From Kitasatospora sp. NBC_00240 (GTDB taxonomy: Bacteria > Actinomycetota > Actinomycetes > Streptomycetales > Streptomycetaceae): a stretch of DNA of 64,000 bases. The DNA is taken from contig NZ_JAPEMU010000001.1 of assembly GCF_026342405.1 (NCBI RefSeq), positions 682,001 to 746,000 on the forward strand, in the 5' to 3' direction. A program made the position numbers and the translations under genes. Every line of letters starts with the position of its first letter. Position 1 is the first letter of the stretch. Below the pieces are notes generated by a model that saw only the letters and a list, made by a program, of their open reading frames with translations, did no database searches and was not told the DNA's origin. Of this stretch, positions 13,957 to 23,192 are shown in pieces.

Positions 13957-16662
13957 ATGGTCGAACAGCCCGACCGAGTCCGAACCGTATCGAAGCGGTC
14001 GCTGGCGGCGAAGAAACCTCTCGGGAAGAGTCCTCGGAGCGTTGCCGGCCAGGTCTTCGTGCTGCAGGTCGTGGTCGTGGTGCTGCTCGTCCTCGGGGCG
14101 ATCCTGGCGCTGGTCCTGGAGTCGCGGCACGCCAGCGACGCGGAGGCCCGAAATCGTTCGGTGGCCGTCGCGGAGACGTTCGCGCACTCCCCCGGCCTGC
14201 GCGAAGCACTGAAGTCCCCCTCTCCGACGGCGGTGCTCCAGCCGTTGACGGAGGAGACGCGCCAGCAGGCGGGTGTGGACTTCATCGTGGTCATGGACAC
14301 CCACGGGATCCGGTACACGCACCCGTTGCCCGACCGGATCGGCAAGCAGTTCGTCGGAACGATCGGCCCCTCGCTGGCCGGCCGGATCTACACCGAGAGC
14401 GTGCACGGCCCGCTCGGCCACGAGGTGCAGGCGGTCGTTCCCGTCAAGGCCCCCGACGGGTCGGTCGTGGGGCTGGTGTCGGCCGGGCTCAAGGTCAAGA
14501 ACGTCGCCTCGGCCGGCAACCGGCAGCTGCCCGTCATTCTGGGCACGGGCGCAGCCGCACTCGCGGTGGCCACGACCGGGACCGCCCTGGTCGCCAGGCG
14601 GCTCAAGCGCCAGACCCGCGGACTGGGCCCGGCCGAGATGACCCGCATGTACGAGCACCACAACGCCGTCCTGCACGCCGTGCGGGAGGGCGTGGTCATC
14701 GTCGGGGAGGACAAGCGGTTGCTCCTCGCGAACGACGAGGCGAGGGAGCTGCTCGGACTCCCGGCCGACGCGGAGGGCCGGTACCTGGGCGGGCTGGGGG
14801 GCCTCAACCCCGACACCGAGGAGCTGCTGCTCTCGGGCCGGGTGGCCACGGACGAGGTGCACCGGGCCACCGGCCGGTTGCTCGTGGTGAACCAGCGGCC
14901 GACCGACCGGCACGGCGGTTCCATGGGAACGGTCGCGACAATCCGTGACTCCACGGAACTCCTCGCGCTGGCCGGCAAGGCCGAGGTGACCGGCAACCGC
15001 CTCGCCCTCCTCTACGAGGCCGGGATCGGCATCGGTACGTCGCTCGATGTCGTGCGCACTGCCGAGGAGCTGGCAGGGCTCGCTGTTCCCGGCTTCGCGG
15101 ACTTCGTCACCGTCGACCTCGCCGACCCCGTGCTGCATGGCGACGAGCCGACCGGCACCCGGCTGGACCTGCGCCGGGTCGCCGTCAACGGGATCCAGGA
15201 GGACCATCCCTTCTACCCGCGCGGCAAGCTGATCGACTTCGTCCCTTCCACCCCTCAGGCCCAGGGCTTCGGCAGCGGCCGGTCGCAGGTGGTGCCCGAC
15301 CTGTCGGTCGCCCACGGCTGGCAGGCCCAGGACCCGGAATGGACGCGGCGGATCGTCGACCACGGTGTCCACTCGCTCCTCACCATTCCGGTGACGGCGC
15401 GCGGCATCATCCTGGGCGTCGCCAACTTCTGGCGGTCGCGGAAACCCGGGCCCTTCGACGACGGGGACCGCTCGCTGGGCGAGGAACTGGTCGCACGGGC
15501 CGCGGTCAGCATCGACAACGCCCGCCGCTACACCCGCGAGCACGCGATGGCCGTGACCCTGCAACGCAGCCTGCTGCCGCGCGCCCTGCCGGAGCAGAGT
15601 GCCCTCGACGTCGCGCACCGCTACCTGCCCGCACAGTCCGGAGTCAGCGGCGACTGGTTCGACGTGATACCGCTGCCCGGCAGTCGGGTCGCCCTCGTCG
15701 TGGGCGACGTCGTCGGTCACGGCCTGCACGCCGCGGCCACCATGGGCCGCCTGCGCACCGCCGTGCACAACTTCTCCACCCTCGACCTTCCACCGGACGA
15801 GCTGCTCGGTCACCTGGACGAGCTGGTGAACCGCATCGACCAGGAGGAGAGCGACGGCGGTACCGGGACAGGCGTCACCGGGGCCACGTGCCTGTACGCG
15901 ATCTACGACCCGGTCTCCCAGCTCTGCACCGTCGCGACGGCGGGACACCCCGCGCCCGCGCTGGTCGGGCCCGACGGCAGCGTCTTCTTCCCGGAGCTCC
16001 CGGTGGGCCCACCGCTGGGAGTGGGCGGCATGCCGTTCGAGACAGCACAGCTGCACCTGGCCGAAGGCACCCAGATCGTCCTCTACACGGACGGACTGAT
16101 CGAGGAGCGCACCCGCGACTTCGACGTCGGCATGGAGCTGCTGCGCGAGGCGCTCTCCCACCGCGACCGGCAACCCGAGGAGAACTGCCGGGCCGTCCTC
16201 GACGCCCTGCTGCCCGACCGTCCGCAGGACGACGTCGCCCTGCTGATCGCGAAGACCCGGGTGCTCGACGCCGACCGGATCGCCGAGCGCGAGGTACCGT
16301 CCGATCCGGCCGCCGTCGCCGACGTGCGTGCGTGGATCAGCGCGACGCTGGACGAGTGGGGCCTGGCCGATCTGACGTTCGGCACGGAACTGGTACTCAG
16401 CGAACTGGTCACCAACGCCATCCGCTACGGCTCCCCGCCGGTGCGGGTGAGGCTGCTGCGCGACCGCAGCCTGATCTGCGAGGTCACCGACGGCAGCAGC
16501 ACCTCCCCGCACCTGAAGTACGCGGCGACGACGGACGAGGGCGGCCGCGGGCTCTTCCTGGTGGCCCAGCTCACCGAGCGCTGGGGCACCAGGTACACCT
16601 CGCAGGGCAAGATCATCTGGGCGGAGCAGCCACTCCCCGCCCCTGCCGAAGCCCGGGTGTGA
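13957..16662 (+). CDS. Membrane sensor PP2C phosphatase: Cache-PAS-GAF-SpoIIE-HATPase
   Basis: This 901-residue protein has a transmembrane helix at about 31-53 (VFVLQVVVVVLLVLGAILAL), an extracellular single-Cache-like domain (VDFIVVMDTHGIRYTHPLPD), a second helix (LPVILGTGAAALAVATTGTA), a PAS domain, a GAF domain (about 330-520), a PP2C/SpoIIE domain with SGDWFDV and VVGDVVGHG metal-binding aspartates, and a C-terminal RsbW-like ATPase (ELVLSELVTNAIRYG). The CitA/DcuS-like sensor suggests a small carboxylate-type ligand. Phosphatase plus kinase-like ATPase in one chain suggests control of an anti-sigma antagonist or a partner-switching sigma factor. There is no clear ribosome site before ATG 13957. 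It is monocistronic and convergent with murG. Confidence 0.92.
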   Translation: MVEQPDRVRTVSKRSLAAKKPLGKSPRSVAGQVFVLQVVVVVLLVLGAILALVLESRHASDAEARNRSVAVAETFAHSPGLREALKSPSPTAVLQPLTEETRQQAGVDFIVVMDTHGIRYTHPLPDRIGKQFVGTIGPSLAGRIYTESVHGPLGHEVQAVVPVKAPDGSVVGLVSAGLKVKNVASAGNRQLPVILGTGAAALAVATTGTALVARRLKRQTRGLGPAEMTRMYEHHNAVLHAVREGVVIVGEDKRLLLANDEARELLGLPADAEGRYLGGLGGLNPDTEELLLSGRVATDEVHRATGRLLVVNQRPTDRHGGSMGTVATIRDSTELLALAGKAEVTGNRLALLYEAGIGIGTSLDVVRTAEELAGLAVPGFADFVTVDLADPVLHGDEPTGTRLDLRRVAVNGIQEDHPFYPRGKLIDFVPSTPQAQGFGSGRSQVVPDLSVAHGWQAQDPEWTRRIVDHGVHSLLTIPVTARGIILGVANFWRSRKPGPFDDGDRSLGEELVARAAVSIDNARRYTREHAMAVTLQRSLLPRALPEQSALDVAHRYLPAQSGVSGDWFDVIPLPGSRVALVVGDVVGHGLHAAATMGRLRTAVHNFSTLDLPPDELLGHLDELVNRIDQEESDGGTGTGVTGATCLYAIYDPVSQLCTVATAGHPAPALVGPDGSVFFPELPVGPPLGVGGMPFETAQLHLAEGTQIVLYTDGLIEERTRDFDVGMELLREALSHRDRQPEENCRAVLDALLPDRPQDDVALLIAKTRVLDADRIAEREVPSDPAAVADVRAWISATLDEWGLADLTFGTELVLSELVTNAIRYGSPPVRVRLLRDRSLICEVTDGSSTSPHLKYAATTDEGGRGLFLVAQLTERWGTRYTSQGKIIWAEQPLPAPAEARV

Positions 16663-16736
16663 AGAGGAGGGCCCCGAACCCCCGGCGGCACTTCCGGTAG
16701 CGTCTCCCCCGCCCGCATGAACCCGGCATACGGCCA

Positions 16737-16774
16737 CGGCCCCGGCTTCGTCGACAGGGCTGGGACCGGGGCCG
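16737..16774. terminator. Hairpin between convergent genes
   Basis: The arms CGGCCCCGG (16737-16745) and CCGGGGCCG (16766-16774) can pair across a 20-nt loop, between the stop of the phosphatase (16662) and the stop of the MurG paralogue (16782). Confidence 0.5.
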
Positions 16775-16781
16775 CTCCGGT

Positions 16782-17930
16782 TCAGCGGCCCGAGGCCGCC
16801 GCGAGCACCACGTCCACCAGGCGCTCCGCCGCGTCCGGGCGGCCGTGTTCCCGGGAGCGCGCCGCCATGGCCTCGCGCCGCACCGGGTCCGCCAGCAGCG
16901 GGGCCAGCGCCTCCCGCAGGCCGCCCGCCGTGACGTCGCCGAGCAGCGCAACGGCGGCACCCGCCCGCTGGAGGTGGGAGGCGTTGTGAGCCTGCTCGTC
17001 GCCGGCCGACGACGCGAGCGGGACGAACACCGCCGCCTTCCCGAGCGCCGTAAGCTCCGCAAGCGTGCCCGCGCCGCTGCGGCTGACCACCACGTCCGCC
17101 AGCGCCAGAACGTCCGGGAGTTCCGCACCCATGTAGCCGGTCAGCAGATAGCGGCCCGCCAGGTGCGGCGCCAGCACCTCGGCCTGCCCCCGCAGACCTG
17201 CCTCGTTCGCCGGACCGCACTGGTGGACGACGTTGGCGTGTTCCAGGAGCCACGGCAGCAGCTTCGCCACCAGGGTGTTGATCTGTACCGAGCCCTGCGC
17301 CCCACCCGTGACGTACACCGTCGGCAGCGAGCGTTCGAACCCGTACAGGCCCAGCGCCGACACGGCCTTTTCAGCCTGCCCGGTCAGCACCGCCGGCCGC
17401 ACCGGATTGCCCGTCACCACCGCGGTGCGCCGTGCGGACTCCGGCAGCAGCGGCAGCGTGGACTCCGAGGAGACTGCGACTCGGGTTGCGGCACGGGCGA
17501 GGACCTTGTTCGCCAGGCCGAGCCGCACCGTCTGCTCGTGCACCACCAGCGGCACCCCGCACGAGCGCGCCGCCAGCCCGACCGGCACCGCCACGTACCC
17601 GCCCGTCGCCAGCACCACGTCCGGTGCGAACTCCGAAATCAGCGAACGCGCCTGGACCGCGCCCAGCGGTACCCGGCCCATGTCCCGGACGTTCGCCGGG
17701 GAGATCATCTTCAGCGGGTTCGACGAACGCCGGACCTTGCCCGTCGCGACGGGCGCGAACCTGATGCCCTCCGCGGGCGCGACCCGGGCCTCCAACCCCT
17801 CTGCGGTACCCACCCACAGCACCTCCACCGAGCGTCCCTCGGCGGCCAGCCGCGCCTGCAACGTCCGTACCGCAGTCAACGCCGGGTAGGTGTGACCGCC
17901 AGTGCCGCCGCCCGTCACTACCAGTCGCAT
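16782..17930 (-). CDS. murG: MurG paralogue (UDP-GlcNAc:lipid I GlcNAc-transferase family)
   Basis: This GT28 glycosyltransferase has 382 residues. N-terminal MRLVVTGGGTGGHTYPALTA is the lipid/acceptor glycine-rich loop. Later motifs include ATGGYVAVP, VTGGAQGSVQIN and the UDP-GlcNAc site SRSGAGTLAELTALGKAAVF. It has the usual full length. The start is set at ATG 17930, where the conserved motif begins; ATG 17948 would add six residues and has no better ribosome site. It is not in the division/cell-wall cluster, so it is probably a second copy; streptomycetes often carry extra MurG-like enzymes in accessory loci. HEQTVR replaces the usual HEQN, a small change near the active site. Real lipid II synthesis is unproven. 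Confidence 0.88.
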   Translation of the reverse strand: MRLVVTGGGTGGHTYPALTAVRTLQARLAAEGRSVEVLWVGTAEGLEARVAPAEGIRFAPVATGKVRRSSNPLKMISPANVRDMGRVPLGAVQARSLISEFAPDVVLATGGYVAVPVGLAARSCGVPLVVHEQTVRLGLANKVLARAATRVAVSSESTLPLLPESARRTAVVTGNPVRPAVLTGQAEKAVSALGLYGFERSLPTVYVTGGAQGSVQINTLVAKLLPWLLEHANVVHQCGPANEAGLRGQAEVLAPHLAGRYLLTGYMGAELPDVLALADVVVSRSGAGTLAELTALGKAAVFVPLASSAGDEQAHNASHLQRAGAAVALLGDVTAGGLREALAPLLADPVRREAMAARSREHGRPDAAERLVDVVLAAASGR

Positions 17931-18373
17931 CGGTCCGCCCTGACCCATGAGTCCCACGCTCGTCTCCAATCGACCATCGGGTCGTGCAACCCGGCTGAGG
18001 ATCCCGCAGCCTACGACCGAATGGACACTGTCCGTCGCGGCCCGGTTCCCGGGCCCACCGCCCCGTCGGACCCCCGGCGCCCGCTGGTTCTCCGCCGCCC
18101 GAAGCGTCCGGGCCTCACCCTCGACCGACTGCGCGATCTCCTCGACGCTTCCAACCACCTCGACACCGGTGACCGGTTCCACCCTGACGAGCGGGAGAAG
18201 CCGATCCGCCCGCCCGGCTCCACCGTCGGCTCCACCACGCGGGAAGCCTGCGACGGGCTGCGTAGGAGGGCCGTCCGGCTCTGGCCTGCCGGCATCCCCT
18301 GCGGGATGCTGGCAGTCGACGGGTTCTCCGGGACGGCACCGACCGATCTCGGCCGCCCCGAAAGGAGGCCGAC
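17931..18373. other. 443-bp leader region with an attenuator-like hairpin
   Basis: It lies between divergent murG-like and aminotransferase genes. A 12-bp stem (18287-18298 with 18303-18314, TGCCGGCATCCC, one G-T pair, 4-nt loop) lies 60 nt before the aminotransferase start. It could be a terminator or attenuator in its leader. I recognise no known riboswitch. Confidence 0.5.
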
Positions 18374-20101
18374 GTGAGCACCACCACCGCGTCGGACGAG
18401 CGGTCCACGGCCGCCGCCCCGCCGTCACCACTGCTGGAGCGCATCCGCGCGGGCATCATCGGCGAAGGCGAAGTCCTGGACGGCCCCTACGGACCACGCC
18501 GGGTCACCTACGCCGACTACACCGCCTCCGGCCGCTCCCTCGACTTCATCGAGGACTTCATCCGCGACGCCGTCCTCCCCCGCTACGCCAACACCCACAC
18601 CGAGAGCTCCGGCACCGGCCTGCAGACGACCCGGCTGCGCGAGGACGCCCGCCGGATGATCCGCGACTGCGTCGGCGGCACCGACGACCACCTGGTGATC
18701 TTCTGCGGGTCCGGCGCCACGGCCGCCGTCAACAAGCTCGTCGGCATCCTGGAACTCCGTCGGCCGACCGGCCCCGCCGAACGCCACCGGCCGGACGGGC
18801 CTCTCCCTCCCGCCGAACGGCCGGTGGTCTTCGTCGGACCGTACGAGCACCACTCCAACGAACTGCCCTGGCGCGAGACCATCGCCGACGTGGTGCCCAT
18901 CGGCGAGGACGCCGACGGACACCTCGACCTCACCGACCTCACGGCGCAGCTCGTCCGCTTCGCCGACCGGCCACTGCGGATCGGCAGCTTCTCCGCCGCC
19001 TCCAACGTCACCGGCATCCTCACCGACACCGACCGCACGGCCCGCCTCCTGCACGAACACGGGGCGCTGTCCTTCTGGGACTACGCCGCGGCCGCGCCGT
19101 ACGTGCCCATCCGCGCAGCCGACAGCGCCCCGGGCCGGGGCGACGGCAAGGACGCGCTGTTCATCTCCCCGCACAAGTTCCCGGGCGGCCCCCAGACCCC
19201 CGGCGTGCTGGTCGTCCGCCGGGAACTGGTCCGCAACCCGGTGCCCACCGCGCCCGGCGGCGGCACGGTGCTGTTCGTGGACCCCACCAGCCACCGGTAC
19301 CTCGACGACCCGGTCGCCCGCGAGGAGGGCGGCACACCCGCCATCGTCGAATCCATCCGCGCCGGGCTGGTCTTCGGCCTGAAACAGGCCGTCGGCACCG
19401 ACCTGATCCAGGCCCGCGAGGAACGGATGTGGCACGCCGCCCTCGACCGATGGGAATGCAACCCGCGCATCGACGTCCTCGGCAGCCACCGCGCCCGCAG
19501 GCTGTCCATCGTCTCCTTCCGGATCCGGCACGGGCACCGGTTCCTGCACCACAACTTCGTGGTCGCCGTACTCAACGACCTCTTCGGCATCCAGTCACGC
19601 GGCGGCTGCTCCTGCGCGGGGCCGTACGGCCACCGCCTGCTCGCGATCGACGCGCCGCACTCACACGCCTTCCGTGACGAGATCGTCGGGCACCGGTGCG
19701 AGGGGATCAAGCCGGGCTGGACCCGGATCAACTTCCACTATTTCCTGTCCGACACCGTCCGGGACTACCTCATCGACGCCGTCGACCTGCTCGCCGACAA
19801 CGGACACCGGCTGCTGCCCGACTACCGCTTCGACCCGCGCACCGGACTGTGGCGCCACCGCGACGCCGCGGCCGGACCGCCCCTGCGGCTCACCGACGCC
19901 CGCTACGACGAACACGGCCACCTGCACTGGCCGCACGGACGCGCGCGGACGGGCGAGGAGGCGCTCGCCGGGCAGCTCGACGAGGCCCGCAGGCTGCTCG
20001 ACGGCCGGCCCGACCCGGTCGACTCCGGCCCCTGCGCCCTCCCTGCAGACTTCGAAGCCTTGCGCTGGTTCCCGCTGCCACCGCAGTGCCTGGCACCGTG
20101 A
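18374..20101 (+). CDS. Class-V aminotransferase, cysteine desulfurase-like
   Basis: This is a 575-residue PLP enzyme of the NifS/SufS fold: PLP-ring aspartate D236 (FWDYAAAAPY), Schiff-base lysine K268 in FISPHKFPGG, and a SufS-type cysteine loop QSRGGCSCAGPYG. It is about 150 residues longer than SufS; the extra C-terminal part (after about 480) has no recognised domain. GTG 18374 is supported by AAAGGAGG 7 nt upstream. There are no suf/isc genes nearby, so it may not be a general Fe-S assembly enzyme. A desulfurase or selenocysteine-lyase-like activity is possible; the substrate is unknown. Confidence 0.9.
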   Translation: MSTTTASDERSTAAAPPSPLLERIRAGIIGEGEVLDGPYGPRRVTYADYTASGRSLDFIEDFIRDAVLPRYANTHTESSGTGLQTTRLREDARRMIRDCVGGTDDHLVIFCGSGATAAVNKLVGILELRRPTGPAERHRPDGPLPPAERPVVFVGPYEHHSNELPWRETIADVVPIGEDADGHLDLTDLTAQLVRFADRPLRIGSFSAASNVTGILTDTDRTARLLHEHGALSFWDYAAAAPYVPIRAADSAPGRGDGKDALFISPHKFPGGPQTPGVLVVRRELVRNPVPTAPGGGTVLFVDPTSHRYLDDPVAREEGGTPAIVESIRAGLVFGLKQAVGTDLIQAREERMWHAALDRWECNPRIDVLGSHRARRLSIVSFRIRHGHRFLHHNFVVAVLNDLFGIQSRGGCSCAGPYGHRLLAIDAPHSHAFRDEIVGHRCEGIKPGWTRINFHYFLSDTVRDYLIDAVDLLADNGHRLLPDYRFDPRTGLWRHRDAAAGPPLRLTDARYDEHGHLHWPHGRARTGEEALAGQLDEARRLLDGRPDPVDSGPCALPADFEALRWFPLPPQCLAP

Positions 20102-20289
20102 CGGCGAACGGGCCGGCCACCACCCGCATCACCGTCCGTACCGGCACCCGCAGCGCCCCCGGCTTCGGCCCACCCTGCCGGCTCCGCTCGCGGCCGACGA
20201 CCCGCCGCGGGTCCGCCATGCTCTGCCCTTCGGGCGCCCGCTCCGCCCCCGCCCCCGAGGCACCACCCGGCGGATTACGACGGCACCAA

Positions 20290-20495
20290 GACCGAGCGCC
20301 TACCCAGTCGTCCTGGTCACCTACGAGGTCGTCCGCAACAAGGGCAACAAGGCCGACAGCCTCGACACCCTCAAGTCCTTCCTGACCTACGCGATCAGCG
20401 ACAGCGCCCGGAAGGCCATCGCCGACAAGGGCTGCGTCCCCATGCCCGCCGCCATCGGCGACGAGGTCAAGGCCGCCATCACCACCCTCGGTTGA
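20290..20495 (+). pseudogene. Phosphate-binding protein PstS, C-terminal remnant
   Basis: The frame reads AYPVVLVTYEVVRNKGNKAD, SLDTLKSFLTYAISDSARKA and GCVPMPAAIGDEVKAAITTL before a stop. This matches the end of the PstS substrate-binding lipoprotein of the high-affinity phosphate ABC transporter. No N-terminal part or signal peptide precedes it; the upstream sequence is unrelated. It is a deletion remnant of about 65 codons. Confidence 0.72.
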
Positions 20496-20818
20496 CCCGG
20501 GCCAGCTCCCTCACCCAGCGCCCCGCCACGATCCGCACCGCGGTGGGCCGCCCGCCCCGGCCAACCCGCCCGGCCGCCACATGCCCCCAGACCTCGCCGC
20601 GCCGCTCACACTCAACGCTTCGCGCCCACCCGCGTCACTGCCTCCTGGCTGACGGGCCCGCCCACCCGAGCGCATGCCCTGCCCGTCGACGCAGTCGTCC
20701 CGCAACCGAACTGACCATCCGGCAGGGGCCCGCTTCAGATCCCGGCACCCGCCCGCGTGACCCCCACCGTCCGGCACGTGAGCTCCGCGATGTCCCCCGC
20801 GGTGGGCACGTCCTCGCG
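20496..20818. other. Intergenic stretch, nothing recognised
   Basis: The sequence is GC-rich between the PstS remnant and a minus-strand gene. No ribosome-site-led frame or homology is visible. Confidence 0.5.
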
Positions 20819-21286
20819 TCAGGTGGTCGGCGGCTCCGGTAGCGTTCCGGCACCGACCAACGCCAGCAGCCGGAACGGCAGCTCGGGGTCGGCCTGGCCC
20901 ACGGTCAGGCCCAGCCACCGGTCAACGGACGGCTGCCACACCCGCAGCTCGGAGGCGACGTCGGCCAGAAACCCCAGTGGGCCCGGTGCGGCGGGGTCCG
21001 GCAGGTCGGTCTCGCGATAGAGCCACAGCTCGACGGTGGTCGGGGCGCCCCAGGCGTTGGTGAGAGCGGCCGAAAGGGTGTCAAGGGCCGTCTCCACCCT
21101 GCGCTCCTCCGCGTCGACCACATCCGGGTCGTGGACCTCCCAGAAGTCCCGGGACTCCATCAGCGCGGCCAGCCGGAAACCCGGACCGCTCCACTCCGCA
21201 CCGTCCCGGTCCTCGATCTCGGCGAACGGAGTGGCCAACAGGCGATCGGCGGCGGCTCGATGGGACGCAACATCGGTGATCAACAT
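20819..21286 (-). CDS. Hypothetical acidic protein
   Basis: This 155-residue soluble acidic protein starts MLITDVASHRAAADRLLATP and contains WEVHDPDVVDAEERRVETAL and TVELWLYRETDLPDP. Third-position GC and amino-acid balance look real. It resembles conserved streptomycete hypothetical or immunity-like proteins, but I cannot name the family. There is no clear Shine-Dalgarno before ATG 21286; it may be leaderless. It is a single gene flanked by remnants. Confidence 0.72.
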   Translation of the reverse strand: MLITDVASHRAAADRLLATPFAEIEDRDGAEWSGPGFRLAALMESRDFWEVHDPDVVDAEERRVETALDTLSAALTNAWGAPTTVELWLYRETDLPDPAAPGPLGFLADVASELRVWQPSVDRWLGLTVGQADPELPFRLLALVGAGTLPEPPTT

Positions 21287-21329
21287 GCTGCGAGCCTAGT
21301 CCCGCCCACGGACAGCCGGCCGACCGCCA

Positions 21330-21420
21330 GGGCGTGGGCAGGAGGACGAGCGAGGCGTTGTGGCCGCCGAGCACGAAGGAGTCGGTGAGGGCGCCGGGCA
21401 GGGCTCGCGGCGAGCCCGAC
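21330..21420 (-). pseudogene. Beta-ketoacyl synthase C-terminal remnant
   Basis: The minus-strand frame RALPGALTDSFVLGGHNASL followed by VLLPTPW is the extreme C-terminus of a KAS-II/FabF-like enzyme, including the SFGFGGHN active-site histidine loop. Nothing else of the gene remains. It could come from a fatty-acid or polyketide synthase. Confidence 0.55.
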
Positions 21421-21612
21421 AGGCCTCCCCTATTTCAGGCTTCCGGTGTCTCGCGGCCGAGGCGTTGCAGTTGCCCGACGGTTGCGCCGGGTGCACGGCC
21501 CTGGCCACCTCCGAGACACAGCACCCGCACGCAAGGCCCGGGTCCGTGCGCGCGGCTCCAGCGGTCACGCCTCCCGGCGCGAGAACCTGACACCGCGGCG
21601 AAAGGAAGCGGT

Positions 21613-22494
21613 ATGAACTGGCTGGTGACCGTGTCGGGGGCGCTCGTGGTGCTCCTCGTCCTGCGGGACGTGTTCCACACACTGTGGCACCCCACCCGCC
21701 ACGGCGGACTCAGCAGACTCGTCATGACAGCCGCATGGCGGCTGACCTCGCACCTCAGCACGCACCGCCGAGCGGCCGGGCTGGCGGGCCCGCTCGCCAT
21801 GGTCTCGGTCGTGGCCCTGTGGGCGTTCACCGCAGCGATCGGCTGGGCACTCGTCTACTGGCCGCACATGCCGGTCTCCTTCACCTACGCCACCGGCCTC
21901 GATCCCGCCGACCACGCCGGCTTCGTGGACGCGCTGTACGTCTCCCTCGTCAACCTCACCACCCTCGGCCTCGGGGACATCGCGCCGACCGCGGGATGGC
22001 TACGCATCGTCGCCCCCATCGAAGCCCTCGTCGGCTTCGCCCTCCTGAGCGCCACCGTCTCCTGGATCATCGGCATCTACCCCGCCCTCGCCCGCCGGCG
22101 CGCCCTGGCCCTACGACTGTCCCATCTGCGCCGCAGCCGCCCCACGACAGGACTGAGCAGGGCAATCGCCGGGGCCACTCTGCTCGACAGCCTCTCCAGG
22201 GAAGTCGCCGTGGTCTCCGTCGACTTCATGCAGTACGCCGAGTCCTACTACTTCTACGACGGCGACGACCGCACCTCACTGCCCGCCCAGATCGGCGACG
22301 CCGTCGAACAAGCCGACCAAGCCGCAGCCGCCGCTCATCCGGAGGTCCGGCACTCCGGTTCGGCGCTCAAAGCAGCCCTCGAAGATCTCGCCGCCATCCT
22401 CGACGAACGCTTCCTCCACACACACGGCACACCGAAGCAGACATTCGAAGCCTACGCACGCGACCACGGCCGCCAATCCGGATCGGCAGGCTGA
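21613..22494 (+). CDS. Potassium channel (Ion_trans_2), two-helix pore
   Basis: This is a 293-residue membrane protein. An N-terminal helix (LVTVSGALVVLLVLRDVFHT) is followed by helices around 58-85 and 115-150, flanking the pore loop LTTLGLGDIAPT; TLGLGD is the K+ selectivity filter with Leu instead of the usual Tyr/Phe. The cytoplasmic C-terminus (about 140 residues) has no RCK/TrkA domain I can identify. ATG 21613 follows AAAGGAAG. It probably mediates passive K+ flux. It is a single gene between remnants; a TPP riboswitch lies antisense downstream. Confidence 0.87.
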   Translation: MNWLVTVSGALVVLLVLRDVFHTLWHPTRHGGLSRLVMTAAWRLTSHLSTHRRAAGLAGPLAMVSVVALWAFTAAIGWALVYWPHMPVSFTYATGLDPADHAGFVDALYVSLVNLTTLGLGDIAPTAGWLRIVAPIEALVGFALLSATVSWIIGIYPALARRRALALRLSHLRRSRPTTGLSRAIAGATLLDSLSREVAVVSVDFMQYAESYYFYDGDDRTSLPAQIGDAVEQADQAAAAAHPEVRHSGSALKAALEDLAAILDERFLHTHGTPKQTFEAYARDHGRQSGSAG

Positions 22495-22658
22495 AGTACT
22501 ACCCAGACGAGCGAGAGCGCCAAGACGGTCATGAGGCGGCACGCAAGGTGAAGTCGCACACCGCCGTCCACCCGGGACCCGGCGGCCGCTCCGCAGCCCC
22601 TCGTCACTGGTCGCGACTCGTACCAATGTCCTGCGGGCAGACGGAAACCTGCAAGCTG

Positions 22659-22766
22659 GGCTCCCTTCGCCGGCATTGTCCGGATCAGGTGATGGAGGTC
22701 GCCTTCCGGTCTCACAGACCTTCCAGCCTCTCAGCCCCACCGTCGACAAACGCCCCGCGCGGAGCC
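22659..22766 (-). ncRNA. TPP riboswitch (THI element), apparently orphan
   Basis: On the minus strand the thi-box elements are clear: P1 arm GGCTCC near 22766, then GGGGCTGAGAGG (pyrimidine sensor), then CACCTGATCCGGACAATGCC followed by GGCGAAGGGAGCC closing P1 at 22659. These are the conserved TPP aptamer segments. Downstream (22658 to 22495) I find no thi gene: only a short frame MTVLALSLVWVVLQ that runs into the antisense of the K+ channel. Flanking 22495-22658 and 22767-23023 hold no other gene. The riboswitch is either orphaned by deletion or controls a small membrane peptide. Confidence 0.88.
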
Positions 22767-23023
22767 TCCGCCCGTCGCCCGGGGCCGTCCGGTCGAACTC
22801 CCTCGCTCGCCCTGCAGGCCGATGTTCACGCTACTCCCGCCCCCGCCCGGCACCAGGGCCGAACGGCCCCATCGCTGCCCGGATGACCGGGCCGGCCGAC
22901 CGAACCGGACAGTGCCTCGGTGAATCCGCCGTGCCTCCGTCCAGCGGCGTGCTGGGGCTCCGCGACGGAAGGAGATCCATGGGTTCGTGACGGCGACGGC
23001 ACAGGCCGTCCCGGCACCGCCTC

Positions 23024-23120
23024 GTGCCCGCATCGCCGGGTCCGGCCGTGCTCAGGGGCTGCCGGCGGGTTCGGCTGCGTGGCGACGTGGTGGCCGCCCT
23101 GACGGTCGCGGCGCACCCTC
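23024..23120 (+). pseudogene. SulP-like anion permease, N-terminal remnant
   Basis: The frame from GTG 23024 reads SPGPAVLRGCRRVRLRGDVV then AALTVAAHPL, resembling the N-terminal cytoplasmic lead-in and first helix of SulP sulfate permeases (typically RGDVVAGLTVAAYLVPQ). Homology then ends. It is a short match, so moderate confidence. Confidence 0.45.
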
Positions 23121-23192
23121 TGTGGGTCACCGGCCGAAGGTGGCAGCGTCGGGACCGGTGCGCCCACGTCACGCGATCTGTTCAATCCGAGG

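Noticed and set aside
13408..17253. 1281-codon minus-strand open frame
   Set aside because: It lies antisense to the PP2C sensor gene and partly over murG in another frame. High GC removes stop codons; the product has no domain.
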